In this document: piece after piece, positions 45,301 to 56,230 of the stretch
Layout of the letters: each line of letters begins with the position of its first letter
Position numbering within the stretch: the stretch's first letter is position 1
DNA from: Amycolatopsis sp. FDAARGOS 1241
GTDB taxonomy: Bacteria > Actinomycetota > Actinomycetes > Mycobacteriales > Pseudonocardiaceae
Assembly (NCBI RefSeq): GCF_016889705.1
Contig: NZ_CP069526.1
Coordinates: 9,514,001-9,578,000 of the forward strand
DNA length: 64,000 nt
Direction of reading: 5' to 3'
The notes under the pieces: generated by a model
What the model was told of the DNA's origin: nothing
Database searches by the model: none
What the model saw: the letters and a program-made list of their open reading frames with translations, nothing else
Translations under genes and position numbers: made by a program

Positions 45301-45974
45301 GCGCGCGCATCGGGGTCATCACCTTCCCGGGCACCCTCGACGACGGCGACGCCACCCGTGCGATCCGCTACGCCGACGCCGAGGCCGTGCCCCTCTGGCA
45401 CGCGGACGCCGACCTGCGCGGCGTCGACGCCGTCGTCGTCCCCGGCGGCTTCTCCTACGGCGATTACCTGCGCGCCGGCGTGATCGCGCGCTTCGCGCCG
45501 GTGATGGAGTCGGTCATCGACGCGGCCCGCAAGGGCATGCCGGTGCTCGGCATCTGCAACGGCTTCCAGATCCTCTGCGAAGCCGGCCTGCTACCCGGCG
45601 CGATGATCCGCAACGTCGGCCTGCACTTCGTGTGCCGCGACCAGTGGCTCCGGGTCGACGACAACACCACGGCCTGGACCAGCCGCTACGACAAGGGCGC
45701 GGAGATCCTCATCCCGCTCAAGAACAACGACGGCTGCTACGTGGCGGACCAGTCCACTTTGGACATGCTGGAGGCCGAGGGCCGTGTCGCGTTCCGCTAC
45801 GTGGACGGCAACCCCAACGGCTCGCGCAACGACATCGCCGGCATCCGCAGCGAGAACGGCCGCGTCGTCGGCCTCATGCCCCACCCGGAACACGCGATCG
45901 ACGCCCTGACCGGCCCGTCCGACGACGGCCTCGGCCTGTTCCTCAGCGCCGTCGACGCACTGGTTAAGGCCTGA
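45297..45974 (+). CDS. purQ: Phosphoribosylformylglycinamidine synthase subunit PurQ (glutaminase)
   Basis: A class I glutamine amidotransferase of 225 residues. The catalytic cysteine is in [11 protein letters not shown], and the histidine and glutamate in [20 protein letters not shown] is family-specific. It supplies ammonia to PurL, encoded 4.6 kb downstream. The GTG at 45297 overlaps the purS stop. Confidence 0.95.
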   Translation: MSARIGVITFPGTLDDGDATRAIRYADAEAVPLWHADADLRGVDAVVVPGGFSYGDYLRAGVIARFAPVMESVIDAARKGMPVLGICNGFQILCEAGLLPGAMIRNVGLHFVCRDQWLRVDDNTTAWTSRYDKGAEILIPLKNNDGCYVADQSTLDMLEAEGRVAFRYVDGNPNGSRNDIAGIRSENGRVVGLMPHPEHAIDALTGPSDDGLGLFLSAVDALVKA

Positions 45975-45990
45975 TTCTTTCCGGCCTTTT

Positions 45991-46024
45991 GAAGGGGCGG
46001 CGCCGGCTCCGGCACCGCCCCTTC
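45991..46024 (+). terminator. Terminator hairpin after purQ
   Basis: A 10-bp stem (45991-46000 with 46015-46024) continues after a one-base mismatch into a further GCCGG/CCGGC stem at the tip. It starts 16 nt after the purQ stop. Confidence 0.65.
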
Positions 46025-46066
46025 GCGTGCGCAGGACGCGGCTCAGCCCGCAGCGAGGTGCGGGCG

Positions 46067-46231
46067 TCAGCGGGCGGGGACCACAGTCGAGACGGTGGCG
46101 GTCACGGGTGGCACCGGGTGCAGGTCGCTGTCGCGCTTGCACGAGGCGCTGCTGAGCGCGGCGGCAGCTACCAGGGCGGCTGCTGACACGTGCCGTGCGC
46201 GCGTTCTGGAGTGCCGAGTGCGGGTGTGCAT
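46067..46231 (-). CDS. Small putative exported protein
   Basis: A reading frame of 54 residues starting MHTRTRHSRTRARHVSAAALV, followed by a hydrophobic alanine stretch ending SASCKRDSD. This resembles a short lipoprotein with a non-ideal lipobox (serine at -3). No family is recognised. The start lies 7 nt after the stop of the PARG-like gene on the same strand (46239), so the two could be cotranscribed. It may be spurious. Confidence 0.4.
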   Translation of the reverse strand: MHTRTRHSRTRARHVSAAALVAAAALSSASCKRDSDLHPVPPVTATVSTVVPAR

Positions 46232-46238
46232 CGTGCGG

Positions 46239-47039
46239 TCAGCTGAATTCACGGGCGAACGCGGTGTAGGTCGGTTCGCCGGCCCGCTTGTCCAGCACGG
46301 CGAAGACGACGCGCTCGAAGTGCGGGTGGTCCGCGAGGGCCTGGCGGAAGGCGGCGGCCACCACCGTCGGGTCGTTTTCGAAGACGCCGCAGCCCCAGGC
46401 GCCGAGGACGAGCGCGCGGTGGCCGTGGTGCGCGGCGAGGGCCACAACGCGCGCGGCGCGCCGTGTCAGCACGGCTGGGACCGAGGCCTCGTGCTGTGGC
46501 TGGTTGCGGCGGATCGCCCCCAGGTTCGGAGCGGCCGCCGTCAGGAACGAGACGGGGGAGGGCGTGGGCAGGAGGGCGCCGCGGTCGTCGCGGAAGACGG
46601 GGACGGCCGGTGAGTGGATGACGCGGTCGGTGTAGCGCAGGTCGGGGTCGGCGCGGTGGTGGGCGTAGAAGCCGGGGACCTCGAGCAGACAGGCGTGCAG
46701 CGCCGAGCAGCGGGCGATCGCCTCCTCCTGCGCCTGGGCACCGTTGAGGAAACCGCCGCCGGGGTTGCGGGCCGAGGCGAAGACCAGGCACGCGACGTCG
46801 TCGCCCACCCGGCGCGCGGCGTCGAGGCTCGACTCATTGGTGATCTCGATCCGCGGGGTCACCGTGGTCGCGGAACGGCGTGCGGGCTCGTCGGGCAGGT
46901 GCAGCCGGGTGCCCTTGCGCGCGTGCTCCACTTGCTCCCGGATCACGACCTCGGCGTCGCCCACGCGGTACGACCCGCGCTCGACGATCGCGACGGTCTC
47001 CGCGGCAATGGCTCTCAACCTGCTGCTCACGGGAAGCAT
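46239..47039 (-). CDS. Bacterial-type poly(ADP-ribose) glycohydrolase-like macrodomain protein (TIGR02452 family)
   Basis: A protein of 266 residues. The PARG signature is clear: ASARNPGGGFLNGAQAQEEA contains the GGG loop and the QEE catalytic segment, and ALVLGAWGCGVFENDP is the second ribose-binding loop. An N-terminal helical region, LRAIAAETVAIVERGSY, is typical of this microbial family (DUF2263). It would remove ADP-ribose chains or monomers from targets. The ATG at 47039 is the first in frame. The neighbours, purQ and an ABC exporter, offer no functional hint. Confidence 0.85.
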   Translation of the reverse strand: MLPVSSRLRAIAAETVAIVERGSYRVGDAEVVIREQVEHARKGTRLHLPDEPARRSATTVTPRIEITNESSLDAARRVGDDVACLVFASARNPGGGFLNGAQAQEEAIARCSALHACLLEVPGFYAHHRADPDLRYTDRVIHSPAVPVFRDDRGALLPTPSPVSFLTAAAPNLGAIRRNQPQHEASVPAVLTRRAARVVALAAHHGHRALVLGAWGCGVFENDPTVVAAAFRQALADHPHFERVVFAVLDKRAGEPTYTAFAREFS

Positions 47040-47111
47040 GGTCCCGGCAGAACCTGCTTGCCCACAACGGAATTGTTCAGCCGACGCGGGAGCCGCGAGT
47101 GCGGACCCGCC

Positions 47112-48851
47112 TTACGACGCCGCCGCCACCAACCGCGCGTACGGGCCCGAAGCGGCCATCAGCTCGGCGTGCGAACCCAGCTCCGTGATCCGTCCGCCCT
47201 CGACGACCGCGACCCGGTCCGCCGCCGCGGCTGTGTGCAGCCGGTGCGCGATCGCGATGACGGTGCGCCCCGCCAGCACCGCGTTCAACGACCGCTCCAG
47301 CTCACGGGCGGATCCCGTGTCCAGCAACGAAGTCGCCTCGTCGAGCACCAGTGTGTGCGGGTCCGCGAGCACCACGCGCGCCAGCGCCAGCTGCTGCGCC
47401 AGCGCCGCCGGAACCGCGTACGCGCCCGAACCCAGCTTGGTGTCCAGCCCGTCCGGCAGCGTCGAAAACCACGTCGAAGCACCGGCCGACGACAACGCGG
47501 CCAGCAGTTCGCCGTCGGTCCACTCGCCGCCGTCCTGCCGCGCCGGCAGTGACAGGTTTTCCCGCAGGGAACCGGAGAACGTGTGGTGCTCCTGCGTCAG
47601 CAGCAGCACCTCACCGCGCAGCACGTCCTCCGCCAGGGACGACACCTCCGTGCCACCCACCAGGATCGATCCCGACGACGGCGCCGAGATCCCGGCCAGC
47701 AAACGTCCCAGGGTCGACTTCCCGGCACCCGACGGACCGACGATCGCCAGCCGCTCCCCGCGTGGCACGACCAGGTCGATGCCGTGCAGCACCTCGCGGT
47801 CGGCCGTGTACCCGAAGCGCACGTCGCGCACCTCGATGTCGCGGCCCGCCGGGGCGGCCGAAACCGAAGCCCGCGAAGGCGCCGGCTGTACGCCGAGAAT
47901 CCGGCGCGCGGCGGCCAGCGCCACCTGCAGGTCCTCCATCCAGAACAGCGCCTCGTTCAACGGCGCCGTCATGGCCTGCGCGTACGCGAGCATCGTCGTG
48001 ATCGTGCCCAGGTCCGCCCAGCCGTGCGAGTACGCGAACACGCCGATCAGCAGCAGCGCCGCGATCGGCAGCACGTAGCTGATCTCCAGCGACGGCAGCC
48101 ACCGCAGCTGCAGTGCCCGCATCCGCCGCTCGCCCAGGATCGCCTGGTCCAGCGCGTCCCGGCCGACGCGCACCCGGCGTTCGGTCAGGCTCAGCGCCTC
48201 GGTGGTGCGCGCGCCCTCCACGGTCTCGTGCGTGGCCGACTGCAGGTCGCCCCAGCGGTCGAGCATCCAGGCCATCAGCGTCGGGATCCGCCGCTGGTAC
48301 CAGACGTTCACCGGTACCAGCAGCGGCAGCGCCACGAGCAGCGCCAACGCCAGCAGCGGCGACGTGATGATCATCGCGGCCGTGGTCAGCAGCACCGTGA
48401 CCACGGCGATCAGGATCTCCGGCGCCGCGAAGCGCACGGCGTGGTCGAGCCGGCTGATGTCGCTCGTCGCGCGGCTGAGCAGGTCGCCGGTGCCGGCGGC
48501 CTCGACCGTGCCCAGCGGCAGGCTCAGCGAGTTGGCGACGAACCGTTCACGCGTCTGCGCGAGCACGCGCTCGCCGAACATCCGCCCGCGAAACCGGGCC
48601 GCCTTCTTGGCCCACGCCTGCAGCACCAGCGCCACGACGAACCCGGCCGCCAGCAGGTCGACGCGGGTCCCGCTGCCGCCGTCGACCACGCCCTGCACGA
48701 GCAGGCCGAGCAGCTGCGGCCCGGCCAGCCCGATCAGCGTCGCCAGGCAGAACAGCCCGAGCATCACCGAGAACTCCCGCCGGTGCTCGGCGGCCGTGCG
48801 CACTGCCCAGCGCCGCACGTCGCGCCTCGACGCGAGGGGGAGCCGCTTCAC
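47112..48851 (-). CDS. ABC exporter half-transporter with degenerate signature motif
   Basis: A protein of 579 residues: six-helix membrane domain (about 1-310) then an ATPase domain. Walker A is intact (VGPSGAGKSTLGRLL), as is Walker B (TLVLDEATSLLD) with the switch histidine in AIAHRL. The signature motif, normally LSGGQ, is replaced by VPAALAQQLALAR. It would pair with the product of the upstream gene, whose defects are complementary. The GTG start at 48851 overlaps that gene's stop. The transported compound is unknown. Confidence 0.88.
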   Translation of the reverse strand: MKRLPLASRRDVRRWAVRTAAEHRREFSVMLGLFCLATLIGLAGPQLLGLLVQGVVDGGSGTRVDLLAAGFVVALVLQAWAKKAARFRGRMFGERVLAQTRERFVANSLSLPLGTVEAAGTGDLLSRATSDISRLDHAVRFAAPEILIAVVTVLLTTAAMIITSPLLALALLVALPLLVPVNVWYQRRIPTLMAWMLDRWGDLQSATHETVEGARTTEALSLTERRVRVGRDALDQAILGERRMRALQLRWLPSLEISYVLPIAALLLIGVFAYSHGWADLGTITTMLAYAQAMTAPLNEALFWMEDLQVALAAARRILGVQPAPSRASVSAAPAGRDIEVRDVRFGYTADREVLHGIDLVVPRGERLAIVGPSGAGKSTLGRLLAGISAPSSGSILVGGTEVSSLAEDVLRGEVLLLTQEHHTFSGSLRENLSLPARQDGGEWTDGELLAALSSAGASTWFSTLPDGLDTKLGSGAYAVPAALAQQLALARVVLADPHTLVLDEATSLLDTGSARELERSLNAVLAGRTVIAIAHRLHTAAAADRVAVVEGGRITELGSHAELMAASGPYARLVAAAS

Positions 48852-50482
48852 ACCGTCACCGCATTCTCACTCACGACCTCGTCGGCCACATGCGTCCACA
48901 GTGGACTCTGACTGAACACCACCGTCGTGCGGCCCCGCCGCAGCTCGGCCACGCGCTGCGTGATCCGCGCCTCCGTGTGCGCGTCGACGGCCGAGGTCGG
49001 TTCGTCGAGCAGCAGCACTTCAGCGTCGGTCGCCAGCGCCCGCGCCAGGCTCAGCCGCTGCCGCTGCCCACCCGACACCTCGCGCCCGCGCTCCCCGATC
49101 AGCTCGTCGACTCCCCGGGGCAGCGCCTCGATGATGTCGTCGGCATCGGCCGCGGACAGGGCTTCTTCGACGCTCACCTCACCGGGCTTCGCGGGCGCCA
49201 GCTGGTCGCGCAGCACGCCGGAGAACCACAGGTCCTGGTTGTGCGCGTACACGACCCGCTCCCGCAGCTCGGCCAGCGCGACCCGGTCCGCCGGCACACC
49301 GCCGACGAGCACGCGCTCACCTTCGGCCGCGTCGGCGAACCGCGCCATCCGCTGGGCGATCGCCTCCGCCTCGGCGCCCAGGTCGACGACCGTGAGCTTG
49401 CCCGGCTCGACGCGGATGCCGCTCTCGGTGTCCACCAGCTCCAACGGCCCGGCGGGCAGCGGTACCGGGGACTCCGGTTCGGCCAGCTTCGGCTGCAGCG
49501 ACAGCAGGCCGCACACCTTGCGCGCCGCGACGAGCCCGGAACTCACCGCGCCCACGGCCTCCGTCGCCGAGTCCACCGGCACGACCAGGAACGCCGAGAC
49601 GCCGTAGAACGCCACCAGCTCGCCCACACCGATCGTGCCGTCGAGCGCGAGCCGCGCACCCAGCCACGTGATCGCCACGGTGACCAGGCCCGGCAGCACG
49701 ATCGCCGCCGCGGCCAGCCACGCCTCCGCGCGCCCGACCTCGACACCCGAGCGGCGCACGAGCTGGCTCGCGGCGCGGAACCGCTTCAGGAACCGTCGCT
49801 CACCGCCGACCCCGCGCAGGATCCGCAGGCCGGACACGATGTCGGCGCCCAGGGCGTTGACGTCGCTCAGGTTCTCGCGCTGCACCGTCTTGCGCTTCTG
49901 CAGCGGCCGCAGCAGCGGCCCGATGCCCACCACCGCCAGCGGCACACCGACGAGCGCCACCACGCCGAGCAGCGGCGACGAACTCAGCATCGCCAGGCCG
50001 ATCACCACGAACGCCACGACCGAGCCGACCGTCCGGCCGATCACCTCGTAGGCGTTGCCGATCCAGTTGATGTCCGACGACGTGACGGCCACGACGTTGC
50101 CGGTGCTCGTCGCCTCGCGCAGGGTGGCGCCAAGCCGCGTCGTGTGCGCCGTGACCAGGCGCTGCGTGGTGCCCGCGCCGTGCAGCCACATGCCGTAGGA
50201 GTTGAAGTGCAGCCACGTGCCGAAGCCGGCCTGCAACACCCCCAGACCCGCGGCGATGAACGCCCATTGCCACAACACGCCCGTGTCCTCGGCCGCGATC
50301 GCGTCGATGCCGCGGCCGATCACCAGCGGCAGCAGCGCGCTCGGCAACGACCAGCAGGCACCCGTGAGCGCGGCCGTCACGACCATCCACGGGCGCGAGC
50401 GCAGCACCGCGAGCAGGTAGCGGCCGGCCGTCGGCCGGGCAGGCAGCCGGGGCGTGGCGAAGGGATATGTGGCGGAGAGCAC
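48848..50482 (-). CDS. ABC exporter half-transporter with degenerate Walker A
   Basis: A protein of about 544 residues from GTG 50482; an upstream start at 50575 would add 31 residues of poor quality. A six-helix membrane domain is followed by an ATPase domain in which the signature EVSGGQRQRLSLARAL and Walker B VLLLDEPTSAVD are intact. The Walker A position reads LTVVDLGAEAEAIAQRM, with no GxxGxGK. It needs a partner to bind ATP productively, and the gene immediately downstream provides it. It is divergent from purL. Confidence 0.85.
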   Translation of the reverse strand: MLSATYPFATPRLPARPTAGRYLLAVLRSRPWMVVTAALTGACWSLPSALLPLVIGRGIDAIAAEDTGVLWQWAFIAAGLGVLQAGFGTWLHFNSYGMWLHGAGTTQRLVTAHTTRLGATLREATSTGNVVAVTSSDINWIGNAYEVIGRTVGSVVAFVVIGLAMLSSSPLLGVVALVGVPLAVVGIGPLLRPLQKRKTVQRENLSDVNALGADIVSGLRILRGVGGERRFLKRFRAASQLVRRSGVEVGRAEAWLAAAAIVLPGLVTVAITWLGARLALDGTIGVGELVAFYGVSAFLVVPVDSATEAVGAVSSGLVAARKVCGLLSLQPKLAEPESPVPLPAGPLELVDTESGIRVEPGKLTVVDLGAEAEAIAQRMARFADAAEGERVLVGGVPADRVALAELRERVVYAHNQDLWFSGVLRDQLAPAKPGEVSVEEALSAADADDIIEALPRGVDELIGERGREVSGGQRQRLSLARALATDAEVLLLDEPTSAVDAHTEARITQRVAELRRGRTTVVFSQSPLWTHVADEVVSENAVTV

Positions 50483-50576
50483 GATAGTCGACGGTAAGCG
50501 CGCCGACGCAGCTCGCGCGACTGATTTATCCCTCCCGAACGATACGGGCACCTGCGGGTGTGACCTGGCCGACACG

Positions 50577-50589
50577 TAGTCTTGACGGT
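50577..50589 (+). promoter_or_regulatory. -10 element of the purL leaderless promoter
   Basis: TAGTCT (50577-50582) lies 7 nt before the GTG of purL, and no ribosome binding site is present, as for purB and purC. Confidence 0.4.
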
Positions 50590-52896
<2,307 letters not shown>

Positions 52897-52908
52897 GCCG
52901 CTCCTGAT

Positions 52909-52940
52909 GAGGGCCGCTTCCCGAAGGGGGAGCGGCCCTC
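52909..52940 (+). terminator. Terminator hairpin after purL
   Basis: GAGGGCCGCT (52909-52918) pairs exactly with AGCGGCCCTC (52931-52940), and TCCC/GGGG extend the stem toward the loop. It begins 12 nt after the purL stop. Confidence 0.7.
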
Positions 52941-53059
52941 TGTCGTTCCGTCGGTCACCGACAGACCAGCTGCACTGTCCTGTTCGGACGTCGCAGGACT
53001 CGAGTGGACGCGCGGGGAGAAGCCGTTGGGCGAGCTGCTGGACCGGGCGACCGCGGCGG

Positions 53060-54130
53060 TCAGTTCCCGGCCACGGTGATCCGGGCGGTGCCGTTCTCGA
53101 GCGGTTCCAGCTGCCAGCCCTCGGGCAGCTGGTTGTCCTTCGCCGCCTGCACCTTGGTGTTGTACAACGAAAGGTGCTCCGGTACTCGCGCGAACCGCAG
53201 GTCCGTCTGGCCGCCGAACGACGCGCGGCGCAGGTCGAGTGAGTCCTCGAACACCACGTCGGTGAACACGGCGTCCTTGGCGAACACCGCGTCCTTGAAC
53301 GCGGTGCGCCCGGCGAACGTCGTCTCGGTGAAGTCGGCGTTCTCGGCGAAGGCGGTGCCGCTGAACCACGCGTAGTCCAGGAATTTCGTCCCGCGGCAAC
53401 GGAAGTTGCCGATGAGCCGCCCGTTGCCCGTGCCGGCGGCGGTGAAGTAGGCGCGGCCGGTGATCACGCAGCCACTGAGGTTGGTGCTGCTGTGCAGCGA
53501 CGCGTAGCGCAGCAAGAGGCGGCCCACTTTGCGGCGCGACAAGTCGAGGTACTCCAGCACGGCCCCGGTCAGGTCGAGGTCGTGGCTGGGCGCGTCCACT
53601 TCGGACGCCCACGGCAGCAGCTCGGCGACGAGCCGTTGCGCGGTCAGCCGCACCTGCAGCTCACGCTCGACTTCGGGTTCGGCACGGTCCGGCCCGTGGT
53701 AGCGGGAGTGGTCGAACGGCCGCCGCAGGTAGGAACACAGCACGTCGAGCACCGTCTGCGTGTACTCCGGCCGGCTGCGCGCCAAGCCGGCCAGCGCGTG
53801 CAGCGCTCCGACGCGCACCTGGTCGGCCTCGTGCCCCAACAGCTCCACGGACTTGGCGAAGCGTTCGTCGGACACGCGCTCGCGGTCCTGGTCGGCGCGG
53901 CGCATTTCCAGGTCGTGGCGCTGCCGCTCGATCTCCTGCCGAGCCTCCTCGACGCGGCGGCGCCGGTCGTTGAGCCACAGCGCGTACAGCGCGACGACGG
54001 CACCCCCGGCGAGACCACCGGTCTTCAGGGCGTCGCTGCGGCTCGTGGCGGGGTCGGCGAGCAGCCAGCCGCCGACCCCGACGAGCAGCAGCACGGACGT
54101 GACGAACGTCCAGAGCAGTGGGGACCGCAC
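53060..54130 (-). CDS. Membrane-anchored pentapeptide-repeat protein
   Basis: A protein of 356 residues. Two hydrophobic segments at the N-terminus (LLWTFVTSVLLLVGVGGWLLA and a second near 38-55) are followed by a charged coiled coil (RRRRVEEARQEIERQRHDLEM). Residues 240-330 contain pentapeptide-type repeats with central phenylalanine, such as ADFTETTFAGRTAFKDAVF. Such proteins form right-handed beta-helices; the function is unknown. The GTG start lies 3 nt beyond the stop of the upstream gene, so both are one operon. Confidence 0.75.
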   Translation of the reverse strand: MRSPLLWTFVTSVLLLVGVGGWLLADPATSRSDALKTGGLAGGAVVALYALWLNDRRRRVEEARQEIERQRHDLEMRRADQDRERVSDERFAKSVELLGHEADQVRVGALHALAGLARSRPEYTQTVLDVLCSYLRRPFDHSRYHGPDRAEPEVERELQVRLTAQRLVAELLPWASEVDAPSHDLDLTGAVLEYLDLSRRKVGRLLLRYASLHSSTNLSGCVITGRAYFTAAGTGNGRLIGNFRCRGTKFLDYAWFSGTAFAENADFTETTFAGRTAFKDAVFAKDAVFTDVVFEDSLDLRRASFGGQTDLRFARVPEHLSLYNTKVQAAKDNQLPEGWQLEPLENGTARITVAGN

Positions 54131-54133
54131 GCG

Positions 54134-54985
54134 TCAGATGGCCAGCACGAAGAAGAACCCGATGCACCACTTGCCGCCGACGCTGGTGGCGATCACCGAG
54201 CCGTTGGCGTCCTTTCCGGACAGGGAACCGCCGACGCTCGCCGTGACGGTCGAGGTGCCGTCGTAGCCCTCGACCTTCAGCTGCGGCTCGCCGCCCGTGG
54301 CCTCGTCGATGCTGTCCCTCGAGAAGCCCTCGCTGCCCTGGCACGTCATCGCAGTGGCGCCGGCGGCGTCCTTGGCGTTGATCTTGGCCACGAAGTCGTC
54401 GACCGCCTGCTTGCCCTCGGCAGGCGAACCGCTGCCGTCGCCGGTGCCGGGGATGTCCGTCTCGTCGGTGGGCAGGCCCGGCAGCGACGGCTCACCCGTG
54501 GGGAGCTGCGGGCGCGACGTGGGCGCCGGCGGCGGCACGGGGTTCGGCGACTGCGCCGTGGTGCCCGAAGAGTCCTTGCTCAGGAAGAAGCCGGGCGCGA
54601 CAAACCCCGTGATCCCGAGCGCGACCACGACCACCACGGCCACCGCGATGCCGATCCACAGTCCCGTCTTGTTGTTCTTCGGCGGCTGCGGCCCGCCGCC
54701 GTAACCTCCACCGTAGGGCTGGTTCGGGTCCCAGCCCTGCTGCGGGTACTGCTGGGCGCCGGGGTAGGGCTGACCGTACGGCTGGGTGCCGGGATAGGGT
54801 TGCTGGCCGTACTGCTGCGTGTTCGGGTCCCACCCGGGCTGCTGGCCGTACTGCTGCTGCGCGTTCGGATCCCACCCCGGTTGCTGACCCGGTTGCTGGG
54901 GCACCCCGCCCGGCCCGGGTTGCTGCCGGCCCTGGCCGTAGGGGTCGGGCTGGCCGCCCTGCCCGGGCTGCGGTGGGTAGGTCAT
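54134..54985 (-). CDS. Pro/Gln-rich membrane protein with DUF4333-like C-terminus
   Basis: A protein of 283 residues. The first 100 residues are low-complexity repeats rich in PYGQ, QQPGWDPN and YPG. One membrane span follows (LWIGIAVAVVVVVALGITGFV), then a proline-rich linker and an extracytoplasmic domain with AVDDFVAKINAKDA, MTCQG and GGKWCIGFF, whose two cysteines could bond. The ATG at 54985 gives the usual MTYPPQPGQ start of such actinomycete proteins. A cell-envelope role is likely but unspecified. Confidence 0.75.
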   Translation of the reverse strand: MTYPPQPGQGGQPDPYGQGRQQPGPGGVPQQPGQQPGWDPNAQQQYGQQPGWDPNTQQYGQQPYPGTQPYGQPYPGAQQYPQQGWDPNQPYGGGYGGGPQPPKNNKTGLWIGIAVAVVVVVALGITGFVAPGFFLSKDSSGTTAQSPNPVPPPAPTSRPQLPTGEPSLPGLPTDETDIPGTGDGSGSPAEGKQAVDDFVAKINAKDAAGATAMTCQGSEGFSRDSIDEATGGEPQLKVEGYDGTSTVTASVGGSLSGKDANGSVIATSVGGKWCIGFFFVLAI

Positions 54986-55160
54986 CTCCGGTTCCGCCTT
55001 CCTGCTGCACCGTCTCGCGCCGTGGTCTGACGACCGGCGAGCGCCGGCGGTTCCTCCCCCGCCCCACGTGATCAGCATTCTGCAAGGTCGGAGCCCGGCA
55101 CAAAATACGCTCCCGGCCGCACGCGGTGGCCGGGAGCGTCATTTCGCCCTCACGAGTGGA

Positions 55161-56057
55161 TCAGCCGTTCGCCAGCGCCTGCACCCGGTCGTAGGCACCG
55201 TTGAAGGTGTCCTGGTCGAGCGGACTCGAGGTGTACTGCCAGACGGTGTAGTAGCCCCAGCCGTTCGGCAGCGTGCCTGCCGACGAGGCGTACCGCGCGA
55301 CCCACAGCGGCACCGTGCTCGAGAAGTTCTGCGACGTGCCCACGCACTGGTTCCACCAGCTCGTCGAGGTGTAGATGACGGGCCAGCGGCCGGTCTTGGC
55401 GTGGTAGGTGTCGTGGAAGTCGCGGATCCACGCGCCCATCGCGGCCTGGCTCAGGCCGTAACACGTCGCGCCGTACGGGTTGTACTCCATGTCCAGCGCG
55501 CCCGGCAGCGTCTTGCCGTCCCCGGACCAGCCGCCGCCGTGGGCGACGAAGTAAGTGGCCTGCGCCGCGCCGCTCGAGGTGTTCGGGGTGGCGAAGTGGT
55601 ACGCGCCGCGGATGAAGCCCTGGTTGTACGAACCGTTGTACTGCTGGGTGAAATAGGGGTTGGTGTACGACGTGCTTTCGGTCGCCTTCGTCCACACGAA
55701 CCGCTTGCCCTGGCTCCACCAGCTCGCCCAGTTGACGTTGCCCTGGTAGCTGGCGACGTCCATGCCCGCCACGGTGGCCAGGACCTGGTTCGGGATGGCG
55801 GCCGCGGCCTGCGGCTGCTGGGCGGCGGCCTTCGACCCGGGTGTCGAGTCGTCACCCTCGACGCGCCGGATCTGGGACCCCAGTGGGTGGTTGTGCGCCT
55901 GGATGTCGGCGTTGATCACGTTGACCTGGCTCGTCGTGAGGACCGAGCTGGGTGGTGCGGCCATTGCCTGAGCCGTGGAGCCGAGCAGGAGCGCCACGGT
56001 GGGGATGGCCAGGACGGAGAACAGGGTTGCCCCCCGTCCTCTTCGGGAAGTGGACAT
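55161..56057 (-). CDS. Secreted GH25 lysozyme-like hydrolase (copy 1)
   Basis: A protein of 298 residues with a signal peptide (ATLFSVLAIPTVALLLGSTA, cleavage near AMAAPP). The GH25 barrel has MDVASYQGNVNW at its start, KATESTSYTNPYF, GAYHFATPN and the catalytic LDMEYNPYG segment, then YTSTSWWNQCVG. It would cut peptidoglycan between MurNAc and GlcNAc. A paralogue with the same motifs is encoded next to it at 56231. Confidence 0.9.
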   Translation of the reverse strand: MSTSRRGRGATLFSVLAIPTVALLLGSTAQAMAAPPSSVLTTSQVNVINADIQAHNHPLGSQIRRVEGDDSTPGSKAAAQQPQAAAAIPNQVLATVAGMDVASYQGNVNWASWWSQGKRFVWTKATESTSYTNPYFTQQYNGSYNQGFIRGAYHFATPNTSSGAAQATYFVAHGGGWSGDGKTLPGALDMEYNPYGATCYGLSQAAMGAWIRDFHDTYHAKTGRWPVIYTSTSWWNQCVGTSQNFSSTVPLWVARYASSAGTLPNGWGYYTVWQYTSSPLDQDTFNGAYDRVQALANG

Positions 56058-56124
56058 CGTTGAATCCCTTCACAGATACCCTCGCTGTGAGCGGCTATGT
56101 GCAGGTAGCCGCCCGGGGGAGATT

Positions 56125-56154
56125 CTTGATGACGGTCTTCGGTTTGTCATCAAG
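56125..56154. promoter_or_regulatory. Inverted repeat upstream of GH25 copy 1
   Basis: CTTGATGAC (56125-56133) and GTCATCAAG (56146-56154) form a perfect 9-bp inverted repeat with a 12-nt spacer, about 70-100 nt before the lysozyme start. It could be an operator or an RNA hairpin in the leader. No known riboswitch core was recognised. Confidence 0.4.
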
Positions 56155-56230
56155 TTCCGTGAATTCACATGGACGCGTGGGTGATTTTCATCGGTTCCTG
56201 ATGACTATTCCGTGGTCTGGCAACAAATGT

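Noticed and set aside
56058..56230. c-di-AMP (ydaO) riboswitch before the GH25 gene
   Set aside because: I looked for the conserved core around GGGGTGAATC-type strings and did not find it; only inverted repeats are present.
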